In this document: one piece after another, positions 34,379 to 42,453 of the stretch | Numbering within the stretch: position 1 is the first letter of the stretch | Layout: every line of letters begins with the position of its first letter | From: Maricaulis maris MCS10 | GTDB lineage: Bacteria > Pseudomonadota > Alphaproteobacteria > Caulobacterales > Maricaulaceae | Length of the DNA: 64,000 nucleotides | NCBI RefSeq assembly: GCF_000014745.1 | Contig: NC_008347.1 | Coordinates: 2,744,001 to 2,808,000, forward strand | Direction: 5' to 3' | Position numbers and translations under genes: made by a program | Notes under the pieces: model-generated | What the model was told of the DNA's origin: nothing | Database searches by the model: none | What the model saw: only the letters and a program-made list of their open reading frames with translations

Positions 34379-35125
34379 ATGGCCACACGGAACGCAAGTT
34401 GCGCGATCATCGGGGCCGGCGACTATATCGGGGCCGCGATCGCCCGGAAGTTCGCCGGCGAGGGCTATACGGTCCATGTCGGGCGGCGAAATGCCGACAG
34501 GCTGGAGCCGCTATGCGCCGAGATCGCCGCAGCCGGTGGGCGCTGCGTGCCTCACCAACTCGACGCCCGCCAGGAAGACAGCGTGAAGGCCTTCCTCGAG
34601 GCCGCCAATGCCGATGCCCCGCTGGAAGTGGTGATTTCCAACCCGGGTGCCAATGTCAATGTCCCGCTCCTGGAAACCACCGACCGCATCTTCACCAAGG
34701 TCTGGGAACTGGCCTGCAAGGCCGGCTTCCTGAGCGGTCGCGAGGCGGCGCGGATCATGCTGGAGAACGGCCGTGGCGGATCGATCTTCTTCACCGGCGC
34801 GACCGCCAGCCTGCGCGGCGGGTCCGGCTATGCTGCCTTTGCCAGCGCCAAGGCCGGCCTGCGCATGATGGCCCAGGCGATGGCGCGCGAGCTGGGTCCG
34901 AAAAACATCCATGTCGCCCATTTGGTGATCGATGCCGGCGTCGATACCGCCTTTGTCCGCGAGCGCATCCGTGAGGCGCATGGCGCCGAGGCAGAGGCCA
35001 ACCTGCCCGAGGGTGCCCTGACCCAACCCGCCTCCATCGCGAACGCCTATTGGGCCCTGCATCAACAGACCCCGGATGCCTGGACATTCGAGATGGACCT
35101 TCGACCCCATGGAGAGACCTGGTGA
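34379..35125 (+). CDS. Short-chain dehydrogenase/reductase
   Basis: 248 residues from the ATG at 34379 (GGAG six bases upstream; a GTG at 34367 is possible). Rossmann segment CAIIGAGDYIGAAIARKF differs from the classic TGxxxGIG but keeps the glycine pattern; NPGANVN, then the active-site region SGYAAFASAKAGL, in which the usual YxxxK tyrosine is replaced by Phe (AFASAK). This suggests altered or absent dehydrogenase activity. Its TGA overlaps the start of the DsbA-fold isomerase. Confidence 0.82.
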   Translation: MATRNASCAIIGAGDYIGAAIARKFAGEGYTVHVGRRNADRLEPLCAEIAAAGGRCVPHQLDARQEDSVKAFLEAANADAPLEVVISNPGANVNVPLLETTDRIFTKVWELACKAGFLSGREAARIMLENGRGGSIFFTGATASLRGGSGYAAFASAKAGLRMMAQAMARELGPKNIHVAHLVIDAGVDTAFVRERIREAHGAEAEANLPEGALTQPASIANAYWALHQQTPDAWTFEMDLRPHGETW

Positions 35126-35727
35126 TGGCCGAAATCGAATACCTGATCGACTTTGCCAGCCCCAACGCCTGGCTGGCCCACAAGGCCCTGCCCGGGCTTC
35201 TGGAGCGGACCGGGGCCACCGTCCGCTACACGCCGGTCCTGCTGGGCGGCCTGTTCAAGCTGACCGGCAACCAGGCACCGATGATTGCCTATGCCGACAT
35301 CCCCAACAAGCTGGCCTATGAGGGCCGTGAATTCGAACGCTTCATCGAGCGGCACGGCATCACCGGCTTCCAGTTCAATCCGCACTTCCCGGTCAACACG
35401 CTCTTGTTGATGCGCATGGCGGTCGCCGCCGAACAGGACGGTGTGCTGCCCGCCTTCATCGAGGCCGGTTTCCATCACATGTGGGAAGACCCGAAAAACA
35501 TGACCGATGCCACGATCATTGCCGATGCACTGGCGGACAGCGGCCTGGATGTCGAAGCACTGCTGGCCGCGGCCGGAACGCCGGACGTCAAATCGAAGCT
35601 GATCGCCAACACGGAGGACGCCGTGGCCCGCGGTGCCTTCGGCATTCCGTCCTTCTTCGTCAAGGGCGAGCTCTATTTCGGCAAGAACACGCTGGACGAG
35701 ATTGAACGCGTCATCGCCGCGCCCTGA
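35125..35727 (+). CDS. 2-hydroxychromene-2-carboxylate isomerase-like DsbA-fold protein
   Basis: 200 residues from the ATG at 35125 overlapping the SDR stop. N-terminal DFASPNAWLAHKAL, where Ser replaces the redox Cys, as in HCCA isomerases of the kappa GST group; then PVLLGGLFKLTGNQAP, FNPHFPVNTLL, and the cis-Pro segment GAFGIPSFFV. It would use glutathione to isomerise an aromatic-derived or other small substrate. Pairing with an SDR and an HxlR regulator suggests an inducible detoxification unit. Confidence 0.87.
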   Translation: MAEIEYLIDFASPNAWLAHKALPGLLERTGATVRYTPVLLGGLFKLTGNQAPMIAYADIPNKLAYEGREFERFIERHGITGFQFNPHFPVNTLLLMRMAVAAEQDGVLPAFIEAGFHHMWEDPKNMTDATIIADALADSGLDVEALLAAAGTPDVKSKLIANTEDAVARGAFGIPSFFVKGELYFGKNTLDEIERVIAAP

Positions 35728-35775
35728 TTTCCGGGCAAGCCGGATCCGGAACTCATCTGAATCCCGGGCAAAAGG

Positions 35776-35807
35776 AAACCGCCGTGCCCGAGCGGACACG
35801 ACGGTTT
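35776..35807 (+). terminator. Hairpin between the isomerase gene and rpsU
   Basis: AAACCGCCGTG pairs with CACGACGGTTT with one C-A mismatch. It lies between converging genes and has A/T at the base of the stem on both strands, so it could serve either gene. Confidence 0.5.
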
Positions 35808-35836
35808 CACTTTACTCGCAATGAGGCCTGGCGACC

Positions 35837-36073
35837 CTAGCGGCGGGTGGTACCACCACGCTTGGCGATAAGCCCTTCGCGCTGCGCCCGCTTGCGGGCC
35901 AGCTTGCGCGCCCGGCGAATGGCTTCAGCCTTCTGGCGAGCCTTTTTCTCCGAGGGCTTCTCGTAATGATTACGACGCTTCATTTCGCGGAAAGTACCTT
36001 CCCGCTGCATCTTCTTTTTCAGCGCACGGAGCGCTTGCTCCACGTTATTGTCGCGCACAACGATCTGTACGAT
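35837..36073 (-). CDS. rpsU: 30S ribosomal protein S21, apparent AUC start
   Basis: 78 residues if started at the ATC codon ending at 36073. The sequence after it, [20 protein letters not shown], aligns with S21 proteins that begin MVQI or MQV. The ATC has GGAGAG at ideal distance. No ATG, GTG or TTG exists at this place; the only other in-frame start is a GTG at 36115, which would add 14 residues not found in S21. The C-terminal third is very basic, as usual in alphaproteobacteria. S21 helps mRNA base pairing with 16S rRNA. The divergent neighbour is a COQ9-family gene, a conserved pairing. Confidence 0.92.
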   Translation of the reverse strand: MVQIVVRDNNVEQALRALKKKMQREGTFREMKRRNHYEKPSEKKARQKAEAIRRARKLARKRAQREGLIAKRGGTTRR

Positions 36074-36227
36074 GGCTCTCTCTCCATTAGGTTGGACGCG
36101 AGGGCCATTCCTCACGCCACTAGTTCGCCAGAGGCGGGGCTACTAGCAGGCCTGCGACCACGTGTCCACACTGTCAGCACACACGGGCGAGGTGACGAAG
36201 TCACTGCACTGGTCTAGACAGTTCGAC

Positions 36228-36905
36228 ATGATGGAAGCCGAAACCCTGCCCCGCTCCGTGAAGGATAGCACACGCGACGCGCTTTTAGAGTCGATTCTAC
36301 CGTTGGCGGCCTTTGATGGCTGGACCAATGACAGTTTCGACCAGGCTGTCACCGATTCCGGCATCGATCGGGGTCAGGCCCTGCTGGCCTGCCCGCGTGG
36401 CGCGCTCGATCTGATCGTGCGCTGGTCGCGCCAGCTGGACCTCGCCATTGTCGCCGCTGTCCGCGAGGCCGACATCAAGGCGATGAAGATCCGCGAACGG
36501 GTCCGATTCGGTGTGATGGCTCGGCTGGAAGCCATCGGCCCGCACGAGGAAGCCGCCCGTCGCGCCCGTTCTCGCCTGATGCTGCCGGATGCCGCCAGCG
36601 AGGCGCCGCAACTCCTGTGGGCCACCGCCGACACGATCTGGCGCGCCATCGGCGACACCTCGACCGATGTGAACTTCTACTCCAAGCGCACGATACTGGC
36701 CGGCGTCTATGGGTCGACCCTGTCGAGCTGGCTGAACGAGGCCGATCTGGAAAAGACGGAAGCCCAGGCCTTCCTCGACCGCCGCATCCAGAATGTGATG
36801 GATTTCGAGAAAACCAAGGCCAATATCGCCAAGCTCACCGCCGACCTGCCCGACCTCGCCGGCCTGCTCGGCAAGCTGCGCCACGGGCCGGGCCCGCGGG
36901 TCTGA
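36228..36905 (+). CDS. COQ9-family ubiquinone biosynthesis protein
   Basis: 225 residues from the ATG at 36228; a longer frame from 36162 runs over the promoter. N-terminal helices similar to TetR folds (DALLESILPLAAFDGWTNDSF), GALDLIVRWSRQLD, and DTSTDVNFYSKRTILAGVY, a hallmark of COQ9. COQ9 binds lipids and presents quinone intermediates to the hydroxylase COQ7. The family is known for being divergent from rpsU, as found here. Confidence 0.9.
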   Translation: MMEAETLPRSVKDSTRDALLESILPLAAFDGWTNDSFDQAVTDSGIDRGQALLACPRGALDLIVRWSRQLDLAIVAAVREADIKAMKIRERVRFGVMARLEAIGPHEEAARRARSRLMLPDAASEAPQLLWATADTIWRAIGDTSTDVNFYSKRTILAGVYGSTLSSWLNEADLEKTEAQAFLDRRIQNVMDFEKTKANIAKLTADLPDLAGLLGKLRHGPGPRV

Positions 36906-37049
36906 TCCGAACGGCTGGTTACATACGGCCGCGTCAATACCCATATCCCGATTGCGAGATTTTTCGACGCGCGGCGCCGTGCCACCTTCCGTTGCCCCTC
37001 TTACGGGCGCATCGTCACCGGCATGCACCGTCCTTTACGGGAGACCGAC

Positions 37050-37694
37050 ATGCCGACGACGGACCACATCATCCTTGACCAGCACCGCAAGCCGGAAGGC
37101 CTGGGCGATCACATTGCCTTCGGCTTTGTGAAATTCCTGCGCTTCATCGCCGACACCTTCTTTGCCAAGCGTTATGGGCACCGGGCCGTCGTGCTGGAAA
37201 CCGTCGCCGCCGTGCCCGGAATGGTCGGCGGACTGCTGCAGCACCTCAAGGCGATCCGACGTATCCGCGATGACGAAGGCTGGATCCGCACCCTGCTGGA
37301 CGAGGCGGAGAATGAGCGCATGCACCTGATGACCTTCATCGAAATCGCAAAACCGACCCTGTTCGAGCGGATCGTGATCATGGTCGTGCAGGCGATCTTC
37401 TATAATTGCTATTTCTTCCTCTACCTCTTCGCCCCTCGCACGGCGCACCGCGTGGTCGGCTATTTCGAGGAGGAGGCGGTGATCAGCTACACGCAGTATC
37501 TGGAAGGCATCGACGCGGGCCGCCACGAGAATGTCGCCGCGCCGCAGATCGCCATCGATTACTGGAATCTGCCGGCCAATGCCCGCTTGCGCGAAGTCGT
37601 CATCGCCGTCCGCGCCGACGAGGCCGGGCACCGCGATGTCAATCACGACTTCGCCGACCAGCTCGGCCGCAAGCCGCGCGCCCAGACGGCCTAG
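37050..37694 (+). CDS. aox: Alternative oxidase (diiron ubiquinol oxidase)
   Basis: 214 residues from the ATG at 37050 (GGGAGA upstream). The diiron ligands are all present: Glu50 in [11 protein letters not shown], Glu89 and His92 in NERMHL, a Glu in FEEEAV (140-142), and Glu191/His194 in [12 protein letters not shown]. Hydrophobic amphipathic helices allow it to sit on one face of the membrane. It oxidises ubiquinol with O2 without pumping protons, resistant to cyanide and NO. This enzyme is common in plants and fungi and rarer in bacteria, mostly marine alphaproteobacteria. Overlaps the converging phosphoesterase by 4 bases. Confidence 0.93.
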   Translation: MPTTDHIILDQHRKPEGLGDHIAFGFVKFLRFIADTFFAKRYGHRAVVLETVAAVPGMVGGLLQHLKAIRRIRDDEGWIRTLLDEAENERMHLMTFIEIAKPTLFERIVIMVVQAIFYNCYFFLYLFAPRTAHRVVGYFEEEAVISYTQYLEGIDAGRHENVAAPQIAIDYWNLPANARLREVVIAVRADEAGHRDVNHDFADQLGRKPRAQTA

Positions 37695-38476
37695 TCGTCA
37701 GCCACATCATCCGCCCAGCGGGGCGAATGGTAATAGGTCTGCTGTGCCGGAACCTGCACGCGCTCGCGTTCAGGCCAGCGCAGGGCGGTCAGGTGGCCAC
37801 CGAAGACGCAGCCGGTATCCACACAGATGACATTGTTACGCTCGCGCACATCCGGCTCGGCGATATGGCCGTGGACGACCGTCGCCTCGCCGGCATAATT
37901 GCGGGCCCAGTCGAGGCGGACCGGCAGGCCATGCGCATCACGCTCACCCGTCACTTCGCCAAACATGGCAAAGGCCCGAACGCGTTTTGAGTCTTCGCCA
38001 TGCATGTCAGCCTGCACGCCAGCATGGGCAACAATCAAACGGCCCTGATCCAGGATGAGGTGATGCGGCAATGTGTCGATGAAGGCGAGCAGTTCACGCC
38101 GGAAGTCCACCGGCTCCGCCTGCACCTGCTCGACGGTTTCCGACAGTCCATGCGTCAGCTTCACATCCCGGCCGGCCAGCCAGCGCCGGAACTTGTCGTC
38201 ATGATTGCCAACCACGCAATGGCCGCGCCCACCTGCCAGCGTCGACATTACGGTGCGCAATACAGCGGGACTGTCCGGGCCGCGATCAACCAGGTCGCCA
38301 AGAAAGACGAGCCGGCGCCCCTTCGGATGGTGCCAGTCATGCACGTCCCGCCGGTCATAGCCCAAGCGTGCGAGAAGGCTCACCAGCTCGTCAAAACAGC
38401 CGTGAATATCGCCGATCAAGTCGAACGGGCCGCTATCATCAATGAAGGCGCGCGGGTCGGGGGGCGTCCGGATCAT
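37691..38476 (-). CDS. Metallophosphoesterase (PPP/ApaH-like)
   Basis: 261 residues. Motifs in order: [20 protein letters not shown], a His in VAHAGV and VHGHIAEP. These are the metal ligands of PPP-type phosphatases such as ApaH and PrpA. It may act on diadenosine tetraphosphate, RNA ends or phosphoproteins. The ApaH-specific C-terminal features are not clear, so I leave it unnamed. Confidence 0.88.
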   Translation of the reverse strand: MIRTPPDPRAFIDDSGPFDLIGDIHGCFDELVSLLARLGYDRRDVHDWHHPKGRRLVFLGDLVDRGPDSPAVLRTVMSTLAGGRGHCVVGNHDDKFRRWLAGRDVKLTHGLSETVEQVQAEPVDFRRELLAFIDTLPHHLILDQGRLIVAHAGVQADMHGEDSKRVRAFAMFGEVTGERDAHGLPVRLDWARNYAGEATVVHGHIAEPDVRERNNVICVDTGCVFGGHLTALRWPERERVQVPAQQTYYHSPRWADDVADD

Positions 38477-38516
38477 GCAACCAACATAAGGCGCCCGGCG
38501 CGTTTTGGAAGCGGGG

Positions 38517-39596
38517 TCAGAGCGGCGACAACCGGTTCACATGCCCCATCTTTCGGCCATCCCGCGTGGTGCGCTTGCCATAGAGATGGAGGCGGGCCTG
38601 CGGATCGGCGGCGAGTTCGGGCCAGGCATCGGCGTCATGACCGATCAGATTGGTCATCACGCAGGCCGAGTGGGCCGATGGGTCACCCAGCGGCCAACCG
38701 GCGACGGCGCGCATGTGTTGCTCGAACTGGTCGCAGCCACAGCCATCCATGGTCCAGTGGCCGGTATTGTGAACGCGCGGCGCGATCTCGTTGACGATCA
38801 ACTCGCCGCCGCCGAGATCGAACAGCTCGACCGCGAACACGCCGACATGTCCCAGACCATCGCCCAGGGCGCGGGCTATCGCCAGAGCGCGGTCCTGGGT
38901 CGTTCTGTCAATGCCGGGAGCCGGGGCCGTGGTGGTCTTGAGGATGCCATCGCCATGGACATTCTCGGCCAGCGGATAGGCCCGCACTTCGCCGCTCAGC
39001 GAGCGGGCGGCCACGACCGAGAGTTCACGCCGGAACGCCGCCGCGCCCTCGAGGATGGCCGGCTGCTGGCCGATCGCTTCCCAGGCGCTGCGGGCATCGG
39101 CCTCGGTGCGGATCCAGGCCTGACCCTTGCCGTCATAGCCGAAGCGTCGCGTCTTCAGCAGGGCGGGCAGGCCGATATCCTCGATCGCTGCTTCCAGGCC
39201 GTCGATATCGTCGACCTGGGCGAAGGGGACTGTTTTCACGCCCTGCTGATTGATGAAGTGCTTCTCGATGAAACGGTCCTGGGTCAGTTCCAGCGACTTG
39301 GCGCCCGGGCGCAGGGGTGCGGCCGCAGCAGCGATGGCCACGGTTTCGACCGGGACATTCTCGAATTCATAGGTGATGGCGTCACAGCGATTGGCGAAAT
39401 TGGCCACCGCGCCGGCATCATCCCACGGCGCGCAATAACTGCGTGCGGCGACGCGGCTGGCCGGGCAATCTGGCTCGGGATCATAGATGTGGACGTCAAA
39501 GCCGAGCGCGGCACCGGCCGTGGCCAGCATGCGGCCAAGCTGACCGCCGCCGAGAATTCCGATCACACTGCCCGGGGCCAGTGGTGCATCGCTCAT
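38517..39596 (-). CDS. purK: N5-carboxyaminoimidazole ribonucleotide synthase
   Basis: 359 residues beginning with GILGGGQLGRML, typical of PurK, followed by the ATP-grasp domain (KTRRFGYDGKGQA, EELFDLGGGELIVNEIAPRVHNTGHW in parts). It carboxylates AIR with ATP and bicarbonate in purine synthesis. Starts 4 bases after the purE stop; the two form an operon. Confidence 0.96.
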   Translation of the reverse strand: MSDAPLAPGSVIGILGGGQLGRMLATAGAALGFDVHIYDPEPDCPASRVAARSYCAPWDDAGAVANFANRCDAITYEFENVPVETVAIAAAAAPLRPGAKSLELTQDRFIEKHFINQQGVKTVPFAQVDDIDGLEAAIEDIGLPALLKTRRFGYDGKGQAWIRTEADARSAWEAIGQQPAILEGAAAFRRELSVVAARSLSGEVRAYPLAENVHGDGILKTTTAPAPGIDRTTQDRALAIARALGDGLGHVGVFAVELFDLGGGELIVNEIAPRVHNTGHWTMDGCGCDQFEQHMRAVAGWPLGDPSAHSACVMTNLIGHDADAWPELAADPQARLHLYGKRTTRDGRKMGHVNRLSPL

Positions 39597-39600
39597 GATG

Positions 39601-40134
39601 TCAGTCCTCGACCGTCACCGGAACGCTGTCGGTCTGGGCCTGGCGCCAGGCGTCGAGCCGTTCGGCCACGTCGGCATCCATCAGCGACAGGATGGAGGCG
39701 GCCAGAAGTCCGGCATTCTTGGCCCCCGCATCGCCGATGGCCAGCGTGCCAACCGGCACGCCGCCCGGCATCTGGACGATGGAGAGCAGGCTGTCCTGAC
39801 CGTTCAGGGTCTTGGACTTCACCGGAACACCAAGCACGGGCAGGCTGGTCATCGATGCGACCATGCCCGGCAAGTGCGCCGCGCCGCCGGCGCCAGCAAT
39901 CACCACCTTGATTCCACGACCGCGAGCGGCCTTGGAAAATTCGACCAGCCGGTCCGGCGTGCGATGGGCGGATACGACCTGCTTCTCATAGCCGATCCCC
40001 AGATCGTCCAGCACATGGGCAGCCTTCTTCATCGTCGGCCAATCCGAGCGTGAGCCCATGATGATGGCGACATCGACGATGGCTGCGGATGGAGCTGCGG
40101 GAGAATTCGGAGACTGGGGCGAAACTTCGCTCAT
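39601..40134 (-). CDS. purE: N5-carboxyaminoimidazole ribonucleotide mutase
   Basis: 177 residues from the ATG ending at 40134 with AGGAAG upstream. Key motifs: [34 protein letters not shown] and [18 protein letters not shown]. It moves the carboxylate of N5-CAIR to give CAIR. A short N-terminal extension rich in Ser/Pro/Ala precedes the fold. First gene of purEK. Confidence 0.96.
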   Translation of the reverse strand: MSEVSPQSPNSPAAPSAAIVDVAIIMGSRSDWPTMKKAAHVLDDLGIGYEKQVVSAHRTPDRLVEFSKAARGRGIKVVIAGAGGAAHLPGMVASMTSLPVLGVPVKSKTLNGQDSLLSIVQMPGGVPVGTLAIGDAGAKNAGLLAASILSLMDADVAERLDAWRQAQTDSVPVTVED

Positions 40135-40240
40135 GACGCTTCCTGCGCGGGAAAAGGAAGCGCGCGACCATAGCTCTGCCCGCGTGAAGGTCAAGATGAT
40201 CCCGCGAAACCGGGCCAATCGGGGGCAAATCGGGCCGGGT

Positions 40241-40257
40241 TTGACCGTTTCTTAACC
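40241..40257 (+). promoter_or_regulatory. CtrA-like box upstream of the GGDEF gene
   Basis: TTGA-CCGTTTC-TTAACC differs by one base from the CtrA consensus TTAA-N7-TTAAC. It lies 20-36 bases before the probable start of the GGDEF gene and in the region shared with divergent purEK. Confidence 0.45.
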
Positions 40258-40276
40258 ACACTTGGCGAGCCTGAGC

Positions 40277-41041
40277 GTGAACAGAATCGAATTGGAACGT
40301 GCCATGCGCATCGGACCGACCTCCCCGACCGGGAACATCTCCCGTCCCGGCAAGACCGACAAAGCCCGACCTGGCAGCGAGACACGCGCGAGTGCCGCGC
40401 CGTCGGACGCAGCCTCCATCATGGGCGTGCCGGAAGCCGAGCTGACACCGAATGTCCAACGCGCCCTGCTGTCACTGATGGGCGAAGTCGACCAGCTCCG
40501 CAAGGAAACCGAACGCCTGCGCGGCCGCGTCCGTGAACTGGAATCCCTGGCCGATCACGACGTCATGCTGCCGGTGCTGAACCGCCGCGCCTTCCTGCGC
40601 GAAGTCAGCCGCGCGCTGGCGCTGGCCGAACGCCACAACGCACCGTCCGCCCTGGTCTATTTCGACCTCAACGGCTTCAAGGCGATCAATGACCAGTACG
40701 GTCATGCCGCCGGCGACGCCGCGCTGCACCATGTCTCAAACCTGCTCACGGCCCATATCCGCGAGACCGACGCGGTCGGGCGCCTGGGGGGCGATGAATT
40801 TGCCGTTGTGCTGACGCTAACCGGCCCCGACGGCGCTCAAGTGAAAGCCCAGGAGTTGGCGGACCGGATTTCGACGACACCCTTCGACTATGCCGGACGC
40901 CAACTGACGGTCGGCACGGCCTGGGGCTGTCAGCCCCTTCAGGCTGGCGGCAAGGCCGAGGATGTGATGGCGAGTGCCGACGCGGCGATGTATGCATGCA
41001 AGCAGGCGCAAAGGTCCGACGCCGAGCGCAAACAGGCCTGA
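40277..41041 (+). CDS. Diguanylate cyclase (GGDEF protein)
   Basis: 254 residues from the GTG at 40277; TTG 40262 and ATG 40304 are alternatives. Residues about 5-70 are low complexity and likely disordered; a short coiled coil (LMGEVDQLRKETERLRGRVREL) leads into the GGDEF domain, with FDLNGFKAINDQYGHAAGD and the active-site motif GGDEF intact. It should make cyclic di-GMP from two GTP. The inhibitory I-site RxxD five residues before GGDEF reads RETDAVGR, so it appears present. Soluble. In stalked bacteria such enzymes steer the swimmer-to-stalk change. Confidence 0.9.
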   Translation: MNRIELERAMRIGPTSPTGNISRPGKTDKARPGSETRASAAPSDAASIMGVPEAELTPNVQRALLSLMGEVDQLRKETERLRGRVRELESLADHDVMLPVLNRRAFLREVSRALALAERHNAPSALVYFDLNGFKAINDQYGHAAGDAALHHVSNLLTAHIRETDAVGRLGGDEFAVVLTLTGPDGAQVKAQELADRISTTPFDYAGRQLTVGTAWGCQPLQAGGKAEDVMASADAAMYACKQAQRSDAERKQA

Positions 41042-41067
41042 CGACCTGTTGCCCGGCCGGAGGCCGT

Positions 41068-41280
41068 TCAGGCGATGATGTCGGGTGTCAGCTGGTCTTC
41101 CAGATGCGAGATCGCATCCTTGATCCGCAACTTTTCCTTTTTCAGACGCGCATATTTGAGTTGGTCGATCACCCCGTTTTCGGTCAGCGCGTCAACCTCG
41201 TGATTGAGGGCCACATGCTGCTCGCGCAGACCCTCGATCGTTTCGGTCAGCGTCTGCTGGTCCAGGAATTCTCCGTCCAT
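41068..41280 (-). CDS. DUF465/YdcH-family protein
   Basis: 70 residues, a helical hairpin with LREQHVALNHEVDALTENG and the family signature YARLKKEKLRIKDAI. Small cytoplasmic coiled-coil protein of unknown function. A second DUF465 protein lies at 42147, on the other side of ubiX. Confidence 0.85.
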   Translation of the reverse strand: MDGEFLDQQTLTETIEGLREQHVALNHEVDALTENGVIDQLKYARLKKEKLRIKDAISHLEDQLTPDIIA

Positions 41281-41471
41281 TCCTCAGCCGTCTCTTTCTG
41301 ATCTGGTCCTGTTGTGACCGGGACCCACTCGCGCCGATCATCCGGGCCGAAACCGGTCTGGTGTCGCCTTCCAGGTCCGCGCACAAATCTGCGTGGCGCT
41401 GCGCATAGAGTAGCGGCATTCGCCGGTCAAATAAATTGCCGATCACGCTGCAGGTGCGAATAGCCGCCCCG

Positions 41472-42059
41472 CTAGCGTCGCCCGCCTTCCAGGTCTTCAC
41501 CCCAGCGCCGGGTGCCGTCCCAGTCCAGGTCGAACAGGTCGAGCGCCCGCCCGACCGACTGGTCGACCAGGTCATCGATGGATTTCGGCTTGGCGTAGAA
41601 GGCCGGCAGGGGCGGACAGATGACGGCGCCCATTTCGGTCAACGCCTCCATTGTGCGCAGATGGCCGAGATGAAACGGTGTCTCGCGCACCATCAACACC
41701 AGGCGCCGACGCTCCTTGAGCACCACGTCTGCGGCGCGGGTCAACAAGCTGGAGGTCACGCCGGTGGCGATCTCGGACATGGTCTTCACCGAGCACGGCG
41801 CAATCAGCATGCCGCGCGTGGCGAACGAGCCGGACGCGATCGGGGCGCCGACATCGGGCATCTTGTAGACATGGTCCGCCCGGGCCCGGAAATCCTTGAT
41901 CGAAACGTCTGTTTCATAACCAAGCGTCATTTCGGCCGCTTTCGAGGCGACCAGATGGGACTCGATGCCCAGCGTCTTCAACGCCTCCAGCGCTCGGATC
42001 CCGTAGATGATCCCGGAGGCGCCCGAGACGCCGACAATCATCCGGTCCGGTTTCATCAT
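41472..42059 (-). CDS. ubiX: Flavin prenyltransferase UbiX
   Basis: 195 residues starting at ATG ATG with GAGG seven bases upstream. Motifs: IVGVSGASGIIYGI (FMN phosphate), IAPCSVKTMSEIATG, KERRRLVLMVRETPFHL. It makes the prenylated FMN cofactor needed by UbiD decarboxylases in ubiquinone synthesis. No ubiD is in the window. The 191 bases between it and the downstream DUF465 gene hold nothing I recognise. Confidence 0.95.
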   Translation of the reverse strand: MMKPDRMIVGVSGASGIIYGIRALEALKTLGIESHLVASKAAEMTLGYETDVSIKDFRARADHVYKMPDVGAPIASGSFATRGMLIAPCSVKTMSEIATGVTSSLLTRAADVVLKERRRLVLMVRETPFHLGHLRTMEALTEMGAVICPPLPAFYAKPKSIDDLVDQSVGRALDLFDLDWDGTRRWGEDLEGGRR

Positions 42060-42146
42060 ATCTTATCCTCGAAACGTTTCGTGAGTAGACATAATGCAGG
42101 AACCTGTTTCAATCGAATGTTCCACTTCACAAGAGGAGACGTCTCC

Positions 42147-42335
42147 ATGCCCATCGAAGCCCGCATCCGTGAGCTCGACGCCAAACATACGCGTCTGGAT
42201 ACACAAATCGACGAGGTCAAGAAGCACCCGTCGGCGGATTCCCTGGAACTGGCCCGCCTCAAGAAGCAGAAACTCCGAATCAAGGAACAGATAGAGGATC
42301 TGCGACTATCGGCGCACGTCACACTCACGGGTTAG
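42147..42335 (+). CDS. DUF465/YdcH-family protein, second copy
   Basis: 62 residues from the ATG at 42147 (GAGGAG upstream). Contains LELARLKKQKLRIKEQI, the same signature as the DUF465 protein at 41068, within a helical hairpin. Divergent from ubiX and followed by a strong terminator, so a single-gene unit. Confidence 0.87.
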   Translation: MPIEARIRELDAKHTRLDTQIDEVKKHPSADSLELARLKKQKLRIKEQIEDLRLSAHVTLTG

Positions 42336-42362
42336 CTGGTTACATCATCGCAATCATCATCA

Positions 42363-42387
42363 GGGCGGCTTTCGGGCCGCCCTTTTT
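42363..42387 (+). terminator. Rho-independent terminator after the second DUF465 gene
   Basis: GGGCGGC (42363-42369) and GCCGCCC (42376-42382) with a 6-base loop, then five T. Confidence 0.9.
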
Positions 42388-42453
42388 GCGCGCTACACTA
42401 GGCCCTGCGTTCAATAGGCCCCATATTGAAGACGAGACCTTCTGGAGTTCCCG

